64,000 nt of DNA from JBAXQQ01 sp037131695 (GTDB taxonomy: Bacteria > Armatimonadota > Hebobacteria > CAIYQO01), in assembly GCA_964638715.1 (NCBI GenBank), contig CAZWZF010000005.1, positions 110,234-174,233 of the forward strand, given 5' to 3'. The translations under genes were made by a program, and so were the position numbers. Shown here piece after piece: positions 61,234 through 64,000 of this stretch. A model generated the notes under the pieces. It saw only the letters and a list, made by a program, of their open reading frames with translations, ran no database searches and was not told the origin of the DNA. How positions within the stretch are numbered: position 1 is the first letter of the stretch; each line of letters starts with the position of its first letter.

Positions 61234-61739
61234 ATATTTTTCAATTTCTTCCGCACCCGTCCAGGTAACCACCGGCTAACTTCAGCCTTATATTTCAAAT
61301 AACTCTCGCCGAAGCGGCGTTCCAGATTGGGTTCTTCATAATAGACTACAAACAGGTGAAATGCCATTGCGAGTATTGGCACGAGCAATAGTACCGCGGA
61401 GGAGTTTAGGAATAACGCACATCCGGTGAGCAGGGTAAGGCCGCCGATATACATCGGGTTGCGGGTGTAACGGTATGGCCCTATGGCGACAAACTTTACC
61501 GGCGGGTCAAATGGTGCCGGAGTGCCTTCACCGCGAACGGCGAATAGATATACACAAAGGAATGCAAGCGACACTCCTGCAATCATCAGCAATATAGCGA
61601 AAGGTTCCAACCCGTGGGGAATTTTGAAGTTGATATAAGTATCCAGTTTTCTCAATACCAGCGCAATACATCCCCACCCGCCAAGAAAGCCGATGGCGAA
61701 AATAGCTGATTTTATAAATACCACAGTTTTGCGATTCAT
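61230..61739 (-). CDS. ICMT/PEMT-like membrane methyltransferase
   Basis: A 169-residue protein with four or five hydrophobic segments and the isoprenylcysteine/phospholipid methyltransferase signature: VAIGPYRYTRNPMYIGGLTLLTG (SAM-binding NPMY), and EEPNLERRFGESYLKYKAEVSRWLPG. Bacterial members methylate lipids or small molecules; the substrate is unknown. It is the first gene of a two-gene unit with the following membrane protein. Confidence 0.9.
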   Translation of the reverse strand: MNRKTVVFIKSAIFAIGFLGGWGCIALVLRKLDTYINFKIPHGLEPFAILLMIAGVSLAFLCVYLFAVRGEGTPAPFDPPVKFVAIGPYRYTRNPMYIGGLTLLTGCALFLNSSAVLLLVPILAMAFHLFVVYYEEPNLERRFGESYLKYKAEVSRWLPGRVRKKLKNI

Positions 61740-61740
61740 A

Positions 61741-61775
61741 ATTAAATCCTGTTAATCTTCTTAATCCTGTCTAAT
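61741..61775. repeat. Three 9-bp phrases AATCCTGTT type
   Basis: AATCCTGTT, AATCTTCTT, AATCCTGTC in 9-bp register, directly upstream of the methyltransferase ATG. Confidence 0.6.
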
Positions 61776-61796
61776 GTGGGTTTTGCCCACAACACA

Positions 61797-61889
61797 TAAT
61801 TATTCACCACAAAAGATCGCAAAAGATCACAAAAGAAGAATTTATTAAAACTCTTTGTGTTCTTTGTGCTCCTTTGCGGTGAATAATTA
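61797..61889. repeat. 93-bp palindrome with AAAAGATC phrases
   Basis: TAATTATTCACC and GGTGAATAATTA are perfect 12-bp ends. Inside, CACAAAAGATCGCAAAAGAT on the left pairs loosely with CTTTGTGTTCTTTGTGCTCC on the right. Confidence 0.85.
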
Positions 61890-61956
61890 CCCATTACATT
61901 AATTTACAAATAACTTGTTTTATTTTAACGTTCTTCGGGCTTAAGGTATTAAAATG

Positions 61957-63732
61957 CTATTCACCCATAGCCCGCAGCCACGAGTTAATTTTTTCTCTTC
62001 GCATGGCGTCATTTTGCGGCAATTCCAGATCTCTGCCGCGGCCATCGAGGATGATGCCTACAACACCGCCTTCTATTTGCTGGGTAATCGGCTTGCCGCG
62101 GCCTATCCCCATATCAAAGTTTTTGCCGGGATGCACGGTGACAGTCGCTTTCTCGTTATTGCCCAGTTCTATCAGTTGCAGTTCACCGCCATGGATGGTG
62201 TATTCGCTGGTGGTTCCGGCTTTTTCGATGGCGACTTTCATCATTTCCTCGCCTTCGGCAACTTTGCCTTGCGGTGCGATTACCGGGCCTAATGGTATGA
62301 TACAATCGCGTCTGAATACCTGGTTGGCGATGTCGGGATGTTCGCCAGATAATACCCCGAGTTGCGGCATCATAAAGATAGAGTCTACCGCCAGCATGGT
62401 AATGCCCAACGGTTGGAAGGCATCAATCATCATCATGGCAGCCTGGTGACGTCGCGGCGCATGGGATAATACTCCGCCGCTGCCGATGATAAGTCCCAGC
62501 GAGAAGATATCTACCAGGGTGTTTTTGCTTTCCTGGTTAAACGCCGACGCAATGTCGCGCTGTTTCTGCACGCCTTTCAGGCCGGATGCCAACTGCTGAT
62601 GATGTTCAAATGCAAGCCGCAGCGCCTCGCGGGCTACTGCCTGTTCAACATACAGGTCGTCCATTGTCTGTGGTATGGTGGTAGGGCGAATCATCTTGTT
62701 TCGCAGCCGATTGCGCAGCACGAAATCATTCATTTCAACAGGAACCCAGCGTTTTATACCCGTTGTTCCCGCTTCCGCCAATACGTTGCATACTGAATAG
62801 CTCATCCCCAGATTGGCGCTGACAGTTCGATTGAAAACACCGCTGAAAACAGAAAATACATCGGTAGTCGCCCCGCCGATATCCACAGCCAGCACATCAA
62901 TACCTTCGCTGGCCGCCGCCTGTACCATCAAACCTACCGCGTGGGGGGTCGGCACCACCGGTGCGCTTGTCCAGGTGAGCAGCTTGTCATACCCGGGAGC
63001 CTGCGCCATTACGTGACGCAGGAAAAGTTCGTGAATGGCGTCGCGCGCCGGCTGCAGATTTTCCTTTTCCAGCACCGGGCGCAGATTATCGACACATTCC
63101 AGGTCGACCAGATCGCCAAGTACTTTTTTTACCGCTTCCCGGGCGTCGGTATTACCGGCGTATACTACCGGCAGGCGATAACTCTTGCCCAATCTCGGCC
63201 GCGGGTCGGCGGCGCGCAGTGTTTCTGCCAAATCTATCAGGTGGCTGGTGGTTCCGCCTTCGGTTCCGCCGGAGATCAGCACCATGTCGGGACGAATTCC
63301 ACGGATACGCTCTACCTTCTGGTATTCTTTGCGTCCGTCATCCACCGCCAGGGCATCAATGACGATAGCCCCCGCACCCAGGGCGGCACGTTCGGCACTT
63401 TCTGTGGTCATACTTTTAACCACACCGGCAATCAGCATTTGCAAACCGCCTCCGGCACTGGAGGTGCTGAGATACAAATCCGCGCCGGTTTTATCATCTT
63501 CCAATGGGACAATCAGCCGGTTATCGCGGATAAATTTATACCCGGTCAAATCTTCCAACTCGCCAACGGCATTCAATACGCCAACGGTTACATCATCAAA
63601 AGGCGATTCCACAGTGGTAGGTGCTTCGCCGCGGGCGGACAAGCGATATTCGCCGTCCGCGCCTTCTATTAAAATTGCCTTAGTCGTGGTCGACCCGCAA
63701 TCAGTTATCAATATACGTCGTATTTCATTCAT
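61957..63732 (-). CDS. MutL/GlmL-family ATPase (glutamate mutase accessory protein)
   Basis: The 591-residue protein belongs to the MutL (GlmL) family, ASKHA-fold ATPases that accompany B12-dependent glutamate or ornithine aminomutases and may reactivate them. Motifs: ITDCGSTTTKAILIEG at the start, YLSTSSAGGGLQMLIAG, LISGGTEGGTTSHLIDLAE, VVYAGNTDARE, VLAVDIGGATTDVFS, and IIGSGGVLSHAP. No mutase subunit gene is in the window. A TGC-TAAATT element ends 9 nt before the ATG with no ribosome site, suggesting a near-leaderless message. Confidence 0.9.
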   Translation of the reverse strand: MNEIRRILITDCGSTTTKAILIEGADGEYRLSARGEAPTTVESPFDDVTVGVLNAVGELEDLTGYKFIRDNRLIVPLEDDKTGADLYLSTSSAGGGLQMLIAGVVKSMTTESAERAALGAGAIVIDALAVDDGRKEYQKVERIRGIRPDMVLISGGTEGGTTSHLIDLAETLRAADPRPRLGKSYRLPVVYAGNTDAREAVKKVLGDLVDLECVDNLRPVLEKENLQPARDAIHELFLRHVMAQAPGYDKLLTWTSAPVVPTPHAVGLMVQAAASEGIDVLAVDIGGATTDVFSVFSGVFNRTVSANLGMSYSVCNVLAEAGTTGIKRWVPVEMNDFVLRNRLRNKMIRPTTIPQTMDDLYVEQAVAREALRLAFEHHQQLASGLKGVQKQRDIASAFNQESKNTLVDIFSLGLIIGSGGVLSHAPRRHQAAMMMIDAFQPLGITMLAVDSIFMMPQLGVLSGEHPDIANQVFRRDCIIPLGPVIAPQGKVAEGEEMMKVAIEKAGTTSEYTIHGGELQLIELGNNEKATVTVHPGKNFDMGIGRGKPITQQIEGGVVGIILDGRGRDLELPQNDAMRREKINSWLRAMGE

Positions 63733-63751
63733 TCTGATGGTAATTTAGCAT

Positions 63752-63850
63752 AAATGGCGGAAATGGTAAATGGTAAATGGCAAATGGCAAATGGAAAATT
63801 GCAAATGGCAAATTAAATTAAAAATTAAAAATGCAAAATTAAAAATTATT
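63752..63850. repeat. Heptanucleotide arrays (AAATGGT/AAATGGC then AATTAAA types)
   Basis: AAATGGT and AAATGGC units in 7-bp register grade into AATTAAA and AATGCAA units. Two motif types are fused in one array upstream of the MutL-like gene. Confidence 0.85.
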
Positions 63851-63854
63851 TTTC

Positions 63855-63912
63855 ACATCGATTTATAGGATTAATTGGATTTAATTATCTTTTAAATCCT
63901 GTTAATCGATGT
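63855..63912. repeat. Palindromic ACATCGAT element
   Basis: ACATCGATTTATAGGATT and AATCCTGTTAATCGATGT are imperfect inverted ends of 18 bp around an AT-rich centre. Confidence 0.75.
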
Positions 63913-63916
63913 AAAT

Positions 63917-63937
63917 AATTCGTAATTCGTAATTCAT
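63917..63937. repeat. Heptanucleotide array (AATTCGT type)
   Basis: AATTCGT, AATTCGT, AATTCAT. The remaining 63 bp to the window edge show nothing certain. Confidence 0.75.
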
Positions 63938-64000
63938 ACAGGCTTTTGCAAAACCTATTTTCTGAATTATAGATTTTCGCCTTAAAAGCCCCTCCCCTCA

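Overview
The window reads as a chromosomal segment of an uncultured bacterium with two membranes. The diderm call rests on a predicted outer-membrane beta-barrel protein ending in Phe (28140-29198), several lipoproteins, an RseB-like periplasmic protein and a MurE of the meso-DAP type (DNPR motif). It also carries a yggS-sepF-proC-yggT-divIVA cell-division cluster, a SigH-like sigma factor and mreB, a combination typical of Terrabacteria (Firmicutes, Cyanobacteria, Armatimonadota and relatives). My best guess is a diderm Terrabacteria-like lineage; phylum is not determined. TGA is used as a normal stop, so the code is standard.

Layout. 1-7.5 kb: a truncated protein of HARE/HNH-type repeats, hisF, tRNA-Ser, a secreted FN3-like protein, a secreted caspase-family peptidase, a YiiX-type papain-like protein and a degenerate EAL-domain sensor. 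7.6-16.2 kb: tRNA-Lys, a zinc-ribbon membrane protein, an orphan YopX gene, lipoproteins (two are tandem paralogs), recN and a radical SAM gene. 16.2-20 kb: the cell-division cluster, facing an atypical OmpR-type regulator. 20-25 kb: ChbG and ComB homologs, a SUMF1-domain protein, an HNH endonuclease with a structured leader, and two small membrane genes, one broken by an in-frame TGA. 25-32 kb: mreB, a URO-D-like protein, an outer-membrane protein, a HEAT-like protein, and two secreted Lys/Ala-rich proteins, the second interrupted by a 100-N assembly gap. 32-39 kb: ThuA, murE, cysE, a degenerate alkaline phosphatase, and a sulfur-trafficking set (CoA-disulfide reductase-rhodanese, TusA, DsrE2). 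39-48.5 kb: a second SUMF1 protein, HAD, GT2, SigH, an HTH-receiver fusion, trpB2, a PfkB kinase and an Amt/Rh transporter. 48.5-64 kb: a 1288-residue secreted beta-helix protein, cysteine desulfurase plus mnmA, a YihY membrane protein, an ECF-sigma/anti-sigma/RseB/HMA-like cluster with many Cys/His residues, an ICMT-like methyltransferase and a MutL/GlmL-family ATPase.

The intergenic DNA is the most unusual part. It holds (i) short tandem arrays of many unrelated motifs that all have a 7-bp period, often touching stop codons; (ii) imperfect palindromic elements whose arms are built from 9-10 bp phrases; (iii) a ~150-bp element present twice (20.8 kb and 29.3 kb) whose long hairpin stem changes sequence in a compensatory way between copies; (iv) a 147-bp palindrome at 25.2 kb; and (v) a perfect 219-bp tandem duplication at 56.1 kb. 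No transposase, phage structural gene or CRISPR array is visible. Several genes start 6-10 nt downstream of a -10-like element, which suggests leaderless mRNAs.
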